Shown here piece by piece: positions 43,603 through 53,904 of a stretch of 64,000 nt of DNA. The stretch comes from Xanthostigma xanthostigma (lineage: Eukaryota; Arthropoda; Insecta; Raphidioptera; Raphidiidae). The stretch is from assembly GCA_963575645.1 (NCBI GenBank), contig OY754466.1, forward strand, positions 12,192,001 through 12,256,000, given 5' to 3'. Below the pieces are notes generated by a model that was not told the DNA's origin, ran no database searches, and was given only the letters and a program-made list of their open reading frames with translations. Each line of letters starts with the position of its first letter. Position 1 is the first letter of the stretch. The position numbers were made by a program, and so were the translations under genes.

Positions 43603-46494
43603 ATGTGTGGGCAAAGATCAAAAAAATTTTTAAAACTATTCCATCAGAACATTCGTTGTCTGTCAAATGCAATAAATCAACTCGAAGTAGTACTAAACAC
43701 CCTTGACAATTGTCAAATATTATGCATAACTGAGCACTGGCAAACGTACGAACAGCTAGAAGCTATTAGCATAGATAATTATTGTCTAACTTCAGCATCG
43801 TGTAGGCCGGTTAAGAACACTCATGGTGGAGTGGCCATTTTTTCTACAACCGCCATTTCAGGAAAACCAAAGGGTGACATAAATGAACTCTCGGATCCAA
43901 ATGTGCTAGAGTGTGCGGGTGCTGATTTTCACATAATGGGAATGGCTCTCACAGTTATCTGTATTTATAGACCTCCTCATCAAATAAATGTTGACTTTTA
44001 CAACAAATTAAACAATATCCTTGATATAGCATACAGTGATAAAAAAATTCTTATCTTGGCCGGTGATCTCAATATTGACTTCATTGGTGAGACAAAATTG
44101 GATGTCAAAGCAAAAAATGAATTAATTTTGATTCTAAATGCATATAACTTAAAGTACACAATCAGTGAACCTACAAGGAAATCAGTACAGAAAAATTCCT
44201 GTATTGATAACATAATTATAAACAATGATATAAAATGCAAAGCTTATGTAATTAACACGTGTTTATCTGATCATACTGGGCAGCTTATAAAAATAGCTGG
44301 TAATGATGAAGCAGATAATTCATATATCTCATCTAGGCGATGTTTCGGCAGTCAAAATATCGACTTATATAACCAGCTACTACAGGAACAAGATTGGTCG
44401 GATGTATATACCGCATGTACAACGAATGATAAATTCAATGCTTTCATAGTCTTACTTTTAAACCATTTTGATGCCTGCTTTCCTGTCAAACAGAGTATAG
44501 TCTCAATTAAGCCTTCTCAAAAAAAGTGGATCACTCCAGAAATTACTACTGCAAAAAACCAATTGAATTTACTGTTTGAATTATCACTTACGCACCCCCA
44601 CTTTAAAGATGCTTACAACATTTTTGAGAAAACATATAAACAAATGATTTTGAAAGCTAAAAAGGATTTCAATGACCAATATTTTAACAATGAGCTAAAC
44701 AAAAACAAAGCTATGTGGAACTTAATAAATAGGAATAAGAAATCTGACAAAAATGCAGCTGATTTCACTATCATAAACATCCCAAACAAAAAAAATCCTT
44801 CATTACAGCAGATTGCAAATCATTTCAATCAGTATTATGTAAACATAATCGACAACATGTTAGCTGCACACACAAATTTGCCCAAGGCAAATATTTTTGG
44901 TGAGCAAAATAAAATCTTGAATTCAATCTATCTCCGGCCGGTTTCTGAGAACGAATTACTCACAATTGTTAAAAAATTGAAAAGCAAAACTTCCGCCGGT
45001 GTCGATGAGATATCAACTTTTCTTTTAAAACATATAATACATAATATTCTGTTGCCCTTAGTGCATATAATTAATCAATCACTTAATGAAGGTATTTATC
45101 CTGAAAGTCTTAAACTGGCAATTGTAAAACCTGTATACAAAAAGGGAGATCCCAAAGAAATTAGTAACTATCGACCCATTAGTTTGCTGACCTCCATCTC
45201 CAAGCTATTCGAATACGTAATGCATAACAGACTGACGAATTATTTGCAAAATAATAATTTAATGAAGGAAACTCAACATGGCTTCCAACGTTCTAAGTCG
45301 ATTGAAACGGCCACCTTCTGTCTTACAGAATTTATTCACTCTGCGCTTGACGGTGGAAACATTTGCATGGGTATTTTTTTAGATTTGTCTCGTGCATTTG
45401 ATACACTTGACATTGACATTCTACTAGATAAAATGCACTATTATGGAATAAGAGGAATTGCACATCAATGGCTGCATTCGTACTTAAAACACCGCACGCA
45501 AAAATTATCCATCTCGACAAGAGGTATCACCGCTATATCAAAGACCGAAACCTTGAAGAGAGGTGTACCTCAAGGAAGCATCCTTGGACCACTTCTCTTC
45601 ATTCTTTTTATGAATGATCTACCGACTTATCTCACGGAACATTGCCCACCTCATCAACTTATCGCATATGCTGATGACACTTCCATCATCATAGAGGGAA
45701 AAACAACTCAAGAGCTCCAGGAGAACGCATCTATCCTTGTATCCAAGGCTAGTGTGTGGTTTAGTGCGAATAAATTAATCCTAAATGAGCAAAAAACGCA
45801 TTGCGTACTATTTCGAAATCAGAGAAACTCATCGAATATAAATTCTGTTAAATGTCAGAACTATGATCTATCAATTAATCAGATGTGTACCTTTCTAGGA
45901 TTGAAACTGGATGAACACCTGAAGTGGCACCAACATAAGGCTGACTTATGTACAAAACTAAGTAGACAATGTTATGCAATGCGTCAGTTAAAACCTGTAG
46001 TAAGTCAAGAAACCATGCTTACGATGTACTATGGTAACACATATTCGCTACTTCGATATGGCCTTATTTTTTGGGGGTCTACCGATATACAACCGGTTTT
46101 TGTAATACAAAAACGCATAGTGCGTATTTTAGCCGGAGTGAACCCAAGGAATTCGTGTAGAGGTCTTTTTAAAAGACTAAATATTTTAACCCTAGCGTGT
46201 CTGTATATTTATGAAATGCTGTGTTTTGTACGGAAAAAGCCAACGTACTTTTCTGACGAGAACAGTGATAAACACTGCCATGATACCAGAAAGAAGCACA
46301 ACTTTAAAATTCAAAAACACCGCAGCTCACTATTTGAGCACAGCTGTAAGCACAACTGCCAAAAGCTTTACAACCATCTTCCGACTGGTATCAAAAACAT
46401 AGCGCAGTTTAAAAAGTACAAAAACGAAATTTTTAAATTATTAGTCCAACAAGAATTTTATAAAATCTCTGAATTTTATGACTACCAATTTTAA
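43603..46494 (+). CDS. LINE ORF2: endonuclease and reverse transcriptase
   Basis: This enzyme nicks target DNA and copies the element RNA from the nick. From the first ATG (43603) it is 963 residues; the frame is open upstream to 43474 without an ATG, overlapping ORF1. The apurinic-type endonuclease occupies about 1-225: FHQNIR (N16), ITEHW (E44), LAGDLNID (D155, N157), SCIDNI and SDH (222-224). The reverse transcriptase spans about 455-730: KSKTSAGVDE, VYKKGDPKEISNYRPISLL, QHGFQRSKS, FLDLSRAFD (motif A), RGVPQGSILGPLLF and LIAYADDTSI with catalytic YADD at 689-692. A FLGLKLDEHLKWHQH block and a C-terminal region with cysteines and histidines follow. No RNase H domain is seen. All catalytic residues are present, so it looks functional. 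Confidence 0.95.
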   Translation: MCGQRSKKFLKLFHQNIRCLSNAINQLEVVLNTLDNCQILCITEHWQTYEQLEAISIDNYCLTSASCRPVKNTHGGVAIFSTTAISGKPKGDINELSDPNVLECAGADFHIMGMALTVICIYRPPHQINVDFYNKLNNILDIAYSDKKILILAGDLNIDFIGETKLDVKAKNELILILNAYNLKYTISEPTRKSVQKNSCIDNIIINNDIKCKAYVINTCLSDHTGQLIKIAGNDEADNSYISSRRCFGSQNIDLYNQLLQEQDWSDVYTACTTNDKFNAFIVLLLNHFDACFPVKQSIVSIKPSQKKWITPEITTAKNQLNLLFELSLTHPHFKDAYNIFEKTYKQMILKAKKDFNDQYFNNELNKNKAMWNLINRNKKSDKNAADFTIINIPNKKNPSLQQIANHFNQYYVNIIDNMLAAHTNLPKANIFGEQNKILNSIYLRPVSENELLTIVKKLKSKTSAGVDEISTFLLKHIIHNILLPLVHIINQSLNEGIYPESLKLAIVKPVYKKGDPKEISNYRPISLLTSISKLFEYVMHNRLTNYLQNNNLMKETQHGFQRSKSIETATFCLTEFIHSALDGGNICMGIFLDLSRAFDTLDIDILLDKMHYYGIRGIAHQWLHSYLKHRTQKLSISTRGITAISKTETLKRGVPQGSILGPLLFILFMNDLPTYLTEHCPPHQLIAYADDTSIIIEGKTTQELQENASILVSKASVWFSANKLILNEQKTHCVLFRNQRNSSNINSVKCQNYDLSINQMCTFLGLKLDEHLKWHQHKADLCTKLSRQCYAMRQLKPVVSQETMLTMYYGNTYSLLRYGLIFWGSTDIQPVFVIQKRIVRILAGVNPRNSCRGLFKRLNILTLACLYIYEMLCFVRKKPTYFSDENSDKHCHDTRKKHNFKIQKHRSSLFEHSCKHNCQKLYNHLPTGIKNIAQFKKYKNEIFKLLVQQEFYKISEFYDYQF

Positions 46495-46617
46495 TACAAA
46501 TTTTAATACTATGCATAGCTTGTGAATTTTATAAATTTTTATTCCAATGTAATTCTTACTAAATGTAATTTTATTTATTGTACTGACTTACGGCACACAG
46601 TTTTGTCACTGCTGCGT

Positions 46618-46651
46618 AATAAATATATCTATCTATATCTATCTATCTATA
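46618..46651 (+). terminator. LINE polyadenylation signal and (TATC)n tail
   Basis: AATAAA at 46618 is followed directly by an imperfect (TATC)n run to about 46651. The same kind of tail ends the two truncated LINEs, so it is a lineage trait and likely the template start for reverse transcription. Confidence 0.8.
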
Positions 46652-46930
46652 CGAGTCCATACTAATACTGCTGGTCCGATTGTGATGAAATTTAATATGG
46701 AGTTAGTTTGAAGCCTAAGGAAAGACATAGACTACTTTTTTCAAAATTCAACCCCCATGGGGATGAAGTAGGGATTATAATATTGTACAAAGTTACACTT
46801 TCACGGCCAAACCGCTGGACTGACTGTGATTAAATTTAATATGGAGATAGTTTAAACTCTGGGGAAGAAGATAAACTACTTTTTTTTAATTAATCCCTTA
46901 GGGGATTCAAAGCCTTCTCATAAAATTAGG
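46652..46930 (+). repeat. Interspersed repeat with two related ~140-bp units
   Basis: CTGCTGGTCCGATTGTGATGA... ATGGAGTTAGTTTGAAGCCT and CGCTGGACTGACTGTGATTA... ATGGAGATAGTTTAAACTCT are paralogous units in tandem. They resemble 41880-42235 upstream of the LINE. Confidence 0.55.
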
Positions 46931-47703
46931 TTAAAAGGGGGCGTTTGTGACAGAATATTTTAGTATTATCTTTTAGGCACACTCTGCCCATGAAGAAGAA
47001 GCCATTGGCCACAGCTTGAGCAGTCTGTTTTACATTGCAGATATACAAGTTCTATGGTCTATATCCAACTAGAATTCAGTGCAGCCCACAGACGACTTTT
47101 ACTACTTCTCATATTTCTTTAATAAACCATTTTACGAGTTAATTTTCGTGTTTGAATATTTTACACACGAACTGTGTTTTTTTTTTCAATAGCTCAAAAA
47201 TTAATGGAATGTGGAAGAGTAATTATGTAATGTTAATACAAAATATACAATCAAATGTTCAGACTGACTGATTGATTGACTCATCAACGCCAAACCCAAA
47301 CCTCTAGATCTAAAAACATGAAACTAACAGAGTATATTCCTTTCGTGATGAAAAAGGCAAGAAGAATGGATTTTTCGACAGTAAAACCCAAAAGCAGTAA
47401 AGAAGAAGGTTGAAAAAATATCCAAATTCGGGATGCGTTTTGTCAAGTTTTATGCAGATGCGATCGAAGACAAGATACTATGTACAGTAAATTCCTATAA
47501 TGTCAACCGGTTGGGATTAATCGACGTATGTATTTTCAACTTATTCCTCATCCCCACTTCATGGTAGTCATGCACCAATTTGAACTCTTTTTACATTTTT
47601 GATACTTTATTATTTTTTCCATTGTCCGAGCAGTGTAAGACACTTTGCGTGAAAGCTAGGGACTTAAAACTTGAAAATATGTGAACAAAATCAATTGAAA
47701 ATA
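46931..47703. other. Non-coding stretch
   Basis: No gene was recognised. TACAGTAAATTCCTATAATG near 47482 resembles a pogo-type terminus without a visible partner. Confidence 0.4.
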
Positions 47704-48249
47704 CAGTGTAAACTCTATATAGCGACACTCAAGGGACTGCGCACTTTGGGACGTTATTGAGAGTTGTCATTAAACGAAGAGAAGAAATAATCCATTAATA
47801 TTTTTAGCGACTGAACCCAAAGCGTCTTCCAACATCACTTATCTTTTCCCCCGCATCTATTGCGCGTATAAATAAAACATTTTCGTCAATACACGAAGTT
47901 TTTCTTTGACTCGCTATGTTCACAGTTTGCAAGTTTGTGAGCAACTAAGCCTATGATAACTTATCTATAAGCAGCTGAGCTAAAAACATAAGAAATATAA
48001 TCCCAACAAACAAAAGAACTAATTTCTTAGAATTTTCGGTACGCTTGATTCCGACAACAAAGCAACAAAATAACAAAAAAGTACTGTTTACTGCTTAATA
48101 ATGACGTATTGTTGTCGTTATTTAGAGTGGCTGTATCGTTAGAATGTATCATTGTATGAACAACAAGGTAAACCAACTAGAGTTAAGTGAATTCGACGTT
48201 TTAAGGAGTGTGTCGTTATATCGAGTGACGCTTAATGGAGTTTACAAGG
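47704..48249. mobile_element. Pogo/Tigger-type non-autonomous element, 546 bp
   Basis: The left end CAGTGTAAACTCTATATAGC and the right end (complement CCTTGTAAACTCCATTAAGC) are inverted with TA at both borders. Subterminal repeats echo GACACTCAAGG versus CGTCACTCGATATAACGAC. It is a longer relative of 1757-2151. No transposase. Confidence 0.85.
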
Positions 48250-48584
48250 TACATGACTCCGGTTGTTTTATAAAATAAACCTGAAATAAAAATAAACCAT
48301 TTCTGAATAATATTTAAACACCCCTTAGAAATCTATAACGTATATAATTGTTATTATAAGGGCTTAATTGGCTGTCATCGAAGAAAGAGCAAAGAAGAAG
48401 AATATCTTATTCAGAGAAGTGGGATATTCATAAATACGAATAATTGATGTTTGTTATAAATAAACCATTCTTCTTCTTGTTCTTACTCAATGCATTGTTT
48501 TGTTTGTCATTTTAACTGCGTACTTTAAAGACTCTTTGAGACGATATAAGGTTATAGAACCTTATAGAAAAGAGTGGAATAATA

Positions 48585-48845
48585 CAAACTATAAAATTTT
48601 CTGGTTTCACGTCCATTATAATGATGTTGGTAAATGATAGCGGGAAAGTGGATAGGTACACAAATCAAACACCTTATTTAGCTGTGTATAACGTTTCGCT
48701 GGTGATCCCAGCTTCTTCAGATCTTCTTCTTCAGTATCTGAAGAAGCTGGGATCACCAGCGAAACGTTATACACAGCTAAATAAGGTGTTTGATTTCTGT
48801 ACCTTGTCCACTTTCCCGCTATCATTTACCAACAAACTATAAAAT
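48585..48845. repeat. Inverted repeat with ~100-bp arms carrying CGAAACGTTATACACAG
   Basis: The left arm (48626-48722) and right arm (48735-48835) are almost identical complements: TTGGTAAATGATAGCGGGAA, CAAACACCTTATTTAGCTGT, AACGTTTCGCTGG. The centre is TCTTCTTCTTCAG. At 48738-48766 the right arm reads CTGAAGAAGCTGG, loop, CCAGCGAAACGT, which folds as a stem between CTGAAGA and GAAA. A single-arm relative is at 57428-57560. Confidence 0.85.
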
Positions 48846-48864
48846 ATTTAGCTCTAAATAGAGG

Positions 48865-48975
48865 ACACTTGGCTTATGACACCTCACGCGATATCAGAAA
48901 TTTTATTTTCTTTATTATAACCAAATGTCAACATTTTTGAAGTTGGAATGGTCCCGTCGCCCAATTGGCTGAATT
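48865..48975 (-). mobile_element. Helitron 3'-region fragment, second family
   Basis: Inverted relative of 36960-37090: CACCTCACGCGATATCAGAA, CCAAATGTCAACATTTTTGA and CGCCCAATTGGCTGAATTTT. The terminal hairpin is only half preserved. Confidence 0.6.
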
Positions 48976-49084
48976 TTTTTTACTATATATGATAAGTTCT
49001 TCAACAAAGATTTGAATATACGATAAGTGCTCATCATAAATGAAAAAAATACTAAACATTTAAATATAAGTAGTCAATCTTTGT

Positions 49085-49147
49085 GGGCCCTTGACACTCG
49101 GGGGCCCAGAGCTTAAGCCCTATTACCCCTTATGTAGATCCGCCCCT
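49085..49147 (-). repeat. hAT-like terminus (CAGGGGCGGATCTACATAAG)
   Basis: The complement starts CAGGGGCGGATCTACATAAG and continues into GGGCTTAAGCTCTGGGCCCC. This is a familiar animal hAT short-element end. The opposite terminus and target duplication were not found. Confidence 0.5.
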
Positions 49148-49526
49148 GAAAGCTAGGGTAAGATAGGAAACGTGTCCGTGATAGAACGCGGTTCTGGGAG
49201 CTGTCCGGAACTATCCAACTCTAACCGCTACTTGCAGCAGTAAAATTTTATAATAGTGACACGTCTAGAACTAATGATAATAAAGCTGCCATCACCTGGA
49301 ATAACTCCAACCCTCAACGTTTGCCGTCGCATACCAGCTAACCCCCAGATGTCTCGACGACAAATAAATTCCATTTTGAAAATGATCACGCCATAAAACA
49401 ATTACGTAGCGAACAATGTGCCGCAATATGCTCAAGTTATGTATTGATTCAGTTCTCTGTAAATTCCATCGATGCAGTTTTTAATTTAATAAAATATTTT
49501 TCGTCAACCCACGCTTATTTTAGATA

Positions 49527-49850
49527 CATGTATAATACGCGCCATGGATCTAAAAGGTTCGGAAGCTAGTCACAAACAGCACGTTTTGAGCCGTTGATAC
49601 TCCCACCACTTCCCAGCTACCTGCACGGAACGTGCGCTCGTCGGTGATTGGCCGTGATCGCTCGTTGCCTTTGTCCCTTGTCGCTTTCCTGCTTTAAAGT
49701 ACACTCGAGTACGCTTTTGTCAAGTTGTTATTGTTATTTTAGTTTTGTTGAGTTGCGAGTTTGTAGTTTTTCAACAGACTGTACAAGCGCAAGCCCGCAT
49801 TCGCATCTAACTTCCGAGCCTTTTAGATTCGTGGCGCGTATTATACTTTT
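49527..49850. mobile_element. Inverted-repeat element with GC-rich centre
   Basis: TATAATACGCGCCATGGATC-TAAAAGG-TTCGGAAG at the left is complemented at the right. The centre is GC-rich with many CpG and contains a 78-codon frame without domains. Right-hand flank TACCATTCCAACTCTATATGTGG is the end phrase of the 34.6/37.2 kb repeat, so the element probably inserted into that repeat. Confidence 0.65.
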
Positions 49851-49869
49851 ACCATTCCAACTCTATATG

Positions 49870-51432
49870 TGGGAACGTCACTAAAGTTAACAACACATGA
49901 TCGAATAATGAAATTAATGGTCTGAGAAATCAGGACTAATTTAATGTCCCTGATTTTAATTTAGGGTTTGTGTCCTTTTCATCAACACCCGTGGAACTAG
50001 GAGCTTTAGCAAAAATGTTCACTCCACTAAAAAAATGTGAGTTAGAAGCTTAATCGATTTATCAGTTGGCTGCTCTTAATTTGAATATATAGATTTTGTC
50101 CCGTTTTTGATTTGTTTAATTTGTGGTTATTAACGCTAAGAGCCTCACAGATTTTGGTGAAAAGTTTCAGAGCCTTAAATTTAGTTCACGAGCTCTTAAA
50201 AGGCCTTTCATTCTCATAGCAATAATTTCGCCACCCGGTTATGTGACGATGCCAAATTTAGTGACATGAGGACTGGTTAATTTAGGTTAAAATTTACTTT
50301 TCATAATTTCACAATTTTCCTTTTTGAAATTTCCAGAGTACATAAATGTCCGCAATTTTGTAGGCTCTAAACATGGTGTCAAATGATTTTTTTTCAAAAT
50401 ACTAAAGTTATAATTCAAAGAAATCGTTAATTATCAAAATTTTTATACACAAGATGAAACAGTGTTTATTTTATTGCACTGAAAAAATCATATTGAATAT
50501 AATTCTTTTTTTGAAAAAATATTTACATTTACCTTAAAATTTCAATAACAGCCTAGGGCTTTATTTATTCGCACTCAGAAAGTAGGTGGGTACTTTAATT
50601 ATGAATGTTTTCATTTGTTTAATCAAATCTTACTTACGTTTAGTATCATTTACAATTCGCCTCTATTTTAAAATTCGTGAAATGCTTACCTGCAACAAAA
50701 AAAATCAGCATTACATTAAAATTTAAAAATTAATTATTATAAGGATAATTAATTATAAAGAAATGTATTATTTACAGCATCAAAACTTAATAATTGTTTC
50801 ATAAAACGTATATTGATAAAAAAAGCACCATTCACACGTTCAAATTATAAATTGCTCAAAAATACAAATATCCGCTTCATGTTTTTTCCAACACATTCTC
50901 CAATCTTTATTTAAAACATAAATAAATTCTTAAATAATGGGAATGTGGACAAAATGTGCATTATATATTATATTATTTTATTACCTACGTTTCGCTAACA
51001 ATATTAAATAACTTCTTATATGAACGAAAGTCAGCTTTGACGCACAAAGCGATAATAAAGCACATACCGCTAGTTGCGGTATGTGCAATATTGGTAAAAA
51101 TAGATTAATTTTTTGAGATATATGCTATAATCACTTTGCGTCTTTTTAACTAGCTTCAAAGATATTCGTCGCGTAGTGCAAGAATGTAATTGATAGTTAT
51201 GTTTGTATGTATAGTCGCTATCATCTCAGAAACTACTACACCAATTTGAATGAAATTCGCACTGTATTTTTTTAGAATTGTATAATGAGGACCCCTAGAC
51301 TAGTTACAGTACTCTTTATCCAGGCTACCCGGTTATTTTGAATATATTATACAATAAACATGGCGGAGGTGCCGTGATTATCAACTGCGCTTCCACCACA
51401 TTTTTCTATATTTTTCTTCCTTAAATGTATTG
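49870..51432. other. Non-coding stretch
   Basis: About 1.5 kb of AT-rich DNA with no gene. A local palindrome AGCACATACCGCTAGTTGCGGTATGTGC lies near 51059-51086. Confidence 0.45.
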
Positions 51433-51442
51433 TGCAATTTTA

Positions 51443-51859
51443 AGCCGAGGGGTGTAGCGTAGTGGCGAGAGCACTAGAATCGCATTCGAGAGGTACCGGG
51501 TTTGAATCCCGGTGAGACGTGGCTGGGATTTTTTCCGCCTACCTCTCGCCAAAAAACGGCAATTCCTGTACCGGCCATCTTGTTGAGGTTTTTCATGGTT
51601 TCCCTCAATAATTCCAGATAAATATAGAGATGGTTCCTTATTCAAGGCCATGTCCGATTACCTGTCAAACTTCTATGCTCAAAATTTGTCTGCCTTATCT
51701 AATGTCACAAAATTCCTTTATTCATCCATTGCTATGTTTTAGTTGAAATTTAAAAAATGTAGAAAATATGAAGTGTGATAGATGGAAATCAGTAATGGTG
51801 CGAATGGCATCTGCTATAACATAAAGTCGAGAAACGGACGTTTATTATTATTATTATTA
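51443..51859 (+). mobile_element. tRNA-derived SINE, copy 2, perfect 10-bp target duplication
   Basis: The head GCCGAGGGGTGTAGCGTAGTGG (box A) and GGTTTGAATCCCGG (box B) have tRNA spacing. The body and the 3' motif GTCGAGAAACGGACGT match the minus-strand copy at 7536-7904. An (ATT)n tail ends it, and TGCAATTTTA is duplicated at 51433-51442 and 51860-51869. A minus-strand frame across it is incidental. Confidence 0.93.
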
Positions 51860-51869
51860 TGCAATTTTA

Positions 51870-52789
51870 TTGATAAAGTTTGAAGACTATGCTTGAATCC
51901 TATTGTAAATAATATTCCGAACAACCATAGAGATAACCAAATACAAAGAGATAAAAAATGTTAAAGATAATTAAACCAATTGTACGCGTAAATTTCACGC
52001 GTCTGAAATGTACTAATCAAAAACGGGCGTGTCGATCGAGTTTCCCCTTCGGCGCAGTCGTACCTACACTACCCGTCGGCCAATCAATTCCGGTTCTCCG
52101 CTAATGGCTCATTTCTCCCACTACTGACGTTGCCATTTTTCGTTACTACAATCGCGACTACAGCAATTTCATTTCAAAAAAACAGAATGCTTAAAAATCT
52201 CGTTTCTCTCATAAATATTTTAAAAATATTATTAGTTCTTCTAGAAATTGTATCGACCGACCCAACAGAGTTAATGAAGCGTACATTTTAAGTGTTTTCG
52301 AACATTATACATAAATGCAAATAACAAAAATTTTTAACCGAGAAAATATCGTTAATTTATTAAACAGCATTCCGCCACAATGAAATTGTAACACGATCTA
52401 GAGCTACTCTAAAATCGACCAAGCATACAAAATAATATATTTAAATTTTTAATCAAGTTTTATTGTTAAGAGCTTTTCATATTATAATACAGACAGAAGC
52501 GACTCGTACGATGCACGCACTTTTATTATTACGCCGGTTAAACTTTTCAATTGTTATTGCATTTGCTTTGCCGTTTTCTATTGGTCTCTATATAAGTATA
52601 ATAATTAGACTGATCTCGTCTAAGGAAAGATATTTTGGTAAATATCTTAGAAATTAAAAAAACAAAAGTGATCACTCTAAGACAAAACAATCTATTATTT
52701 CATTTATTTAGTTATTCTTTTATAAAAGTTTATATGATTTCAATGCCAATTAAAATCATATTAAAAGTTAATAATTTTGAAAAATAACT
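51870..52789. other. Non-coding stretch
   Basis: No gene was recognised. A more GC-rich part at 52020-52120 has no visible coding signal. Confidence 0.45.
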
Positions 52790-53235
52790 CTAATACCTAA
52801 TTTAGAGTAATGATGATCCTGTTAAATGTTGGTAGATTAAAGGATGAATCCTGGTGGCATAGGATCGATGAACTAAGCAAATACTGAAGGTTTTTTTATT
52901 GCATTTTATTGTCTGACGTTTCGGCAAACTTTATGCCATCTTCGGAGAATCTAGAAGATTTATATATAAAAAGTTTTAAATTATTGTTGTTACAGTTGTT
53001 ATTGTTAAAGTTGTTATTGTTAAAATTATTGTTGTTAAAGTGAAAGTTAGTAAAATAAATAAACTTACCAATGCTGTCTGTTTTCTCAGTATTATTGTTA
53101 TGTATAAAATAAATTAAAATAAAAAATGTCATCAACAGGTATTAAAATTACTATTTTTCTTGAAAAAACGACTGATTTTTACTGAAATTTGTATAAATGT
53201 GTCCAATGTAACTTGTTTAAAATTATACTGACTGA
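52790..53235 (-). repeat. GAAACGTC repeat, relative of the left half of 13630-14340
   Basis: ATTTAGAGTAATGATGATCC, ATACTGAAGGTTTTTTTATT, GTCTGACGTTTCGGCAAAC, CATCTTCGGAGAATC and TTTTCTTGAAAAAACGACTG match 13645-14060. On the minus strand it contains CTCCGAAGATGGC...GCCGAAACGTC. A short (TTGTTATTGTTAAAG)n array at 52980-53040 interrupts it. Confidence 0.75.
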
Positions 53236-53641
53236 AAAAATGTTTTTGAATTAAAACTTACGAAAGACAGAACATTGATAAGTTTATGCTTGTTATGAAA
53301 TAGTTTTACAATTTTTCAATTAATTTGCTATATATAGAGGGTAATAATTTTCTCACCCAACTTGGCAAGCCAGTGCTAGGGCGGGAGCTCAAAATTTTTA
53401 TGATTGAACATTCAGAAAAATATATATATATTTAAAAAAAATTGTATTATAATATTAGAAAATAAAAATAAATTCTTTAAATTATTATAGCATACCTTCT
53501 CAATTTTCAAGAAAAATATTCAAATTTTTTTATTAGAACGGAACTTTTATAGTCTTGCTGAATTTTTCTGTTGCCGACAACTTTATAATTTCATTTTGTC
53601 TTTCGTTTAGAAAACCGGACGAAGCCTAACCGGGTTGCTAG
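53236..53641 (+). mobile_element. AT-rich DNA ending in a possible Helitron terminus
   Basis: The last 35 bases read AACCGGACGAAGCCTAACCGG then GTTGCTAG|T, with CCGG-flanked complementarity before a CTAG end, compatible with a Helitron 3' end. The 5' end is unknown. Confidence 0.4.
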
Positions 53642-53904
53642 TCTACCTATAAAAATTCAGAGTTTGTAAAATTCGCAACGAGTCATCACTGAACACAACA
53701 GAAGACACCAGAAGGCTATGGTCGGTATAATATGTATTATAGACATTACAGGGAAGCTGTGGATTACGCCTCGGCCACATTGTCGTGCCGCATTCTTGTC
53801 CCAACCACAGAACTCCTATAGTGGGATAGAAATTGCTACCTTCTAGGTTGAAGTTATTCTGCTCCCATTCGCATGCGTAACTGATTCGGCACAGCGTTTC
53901 GAAC

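Larger units (their letters stand above)
42236..46651 (+). mobile_element. Apparently complete CR1-group LINE, about 4.4 kb
   Basis: A roughly 270-bp 5' UTR precedes ORF1 and ORF2, both open. A ~130-bp 3' UTR contains AATAAA (46618-46623) and ends in (TATC)n at about 46625-46651. The combination of a PHD-type ORF1, an apurinic-type endonuclease and a reverse transcriptase without RNase H fits the CR1/L2/Rex1/Daphne/Kiri assemblage; exact clade needs a tree. The 5' boundary is approximate. No frame disruption was seen, so it could still supply enzymes in cis and perhaps to SINEs or truncated relatives. Confidence 0.88.

Noticed and set aside
48738-48766. Confident hammerhead ribozyme annotation
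   Set aside because: CUGANGA- and GAAA-like boxes flank a stem, but one extra base is present and no plausible helix III with a cleavage triplet could be drawn, so it is listed only as a hypothesis.
52980-53040. CRISPR-like array (TTGTTATTGTTAAAG repeats)
   Set aside because: Units are short, contiguous and without unique spacers; it is a simple minisatellite in a eukaryotic setting.
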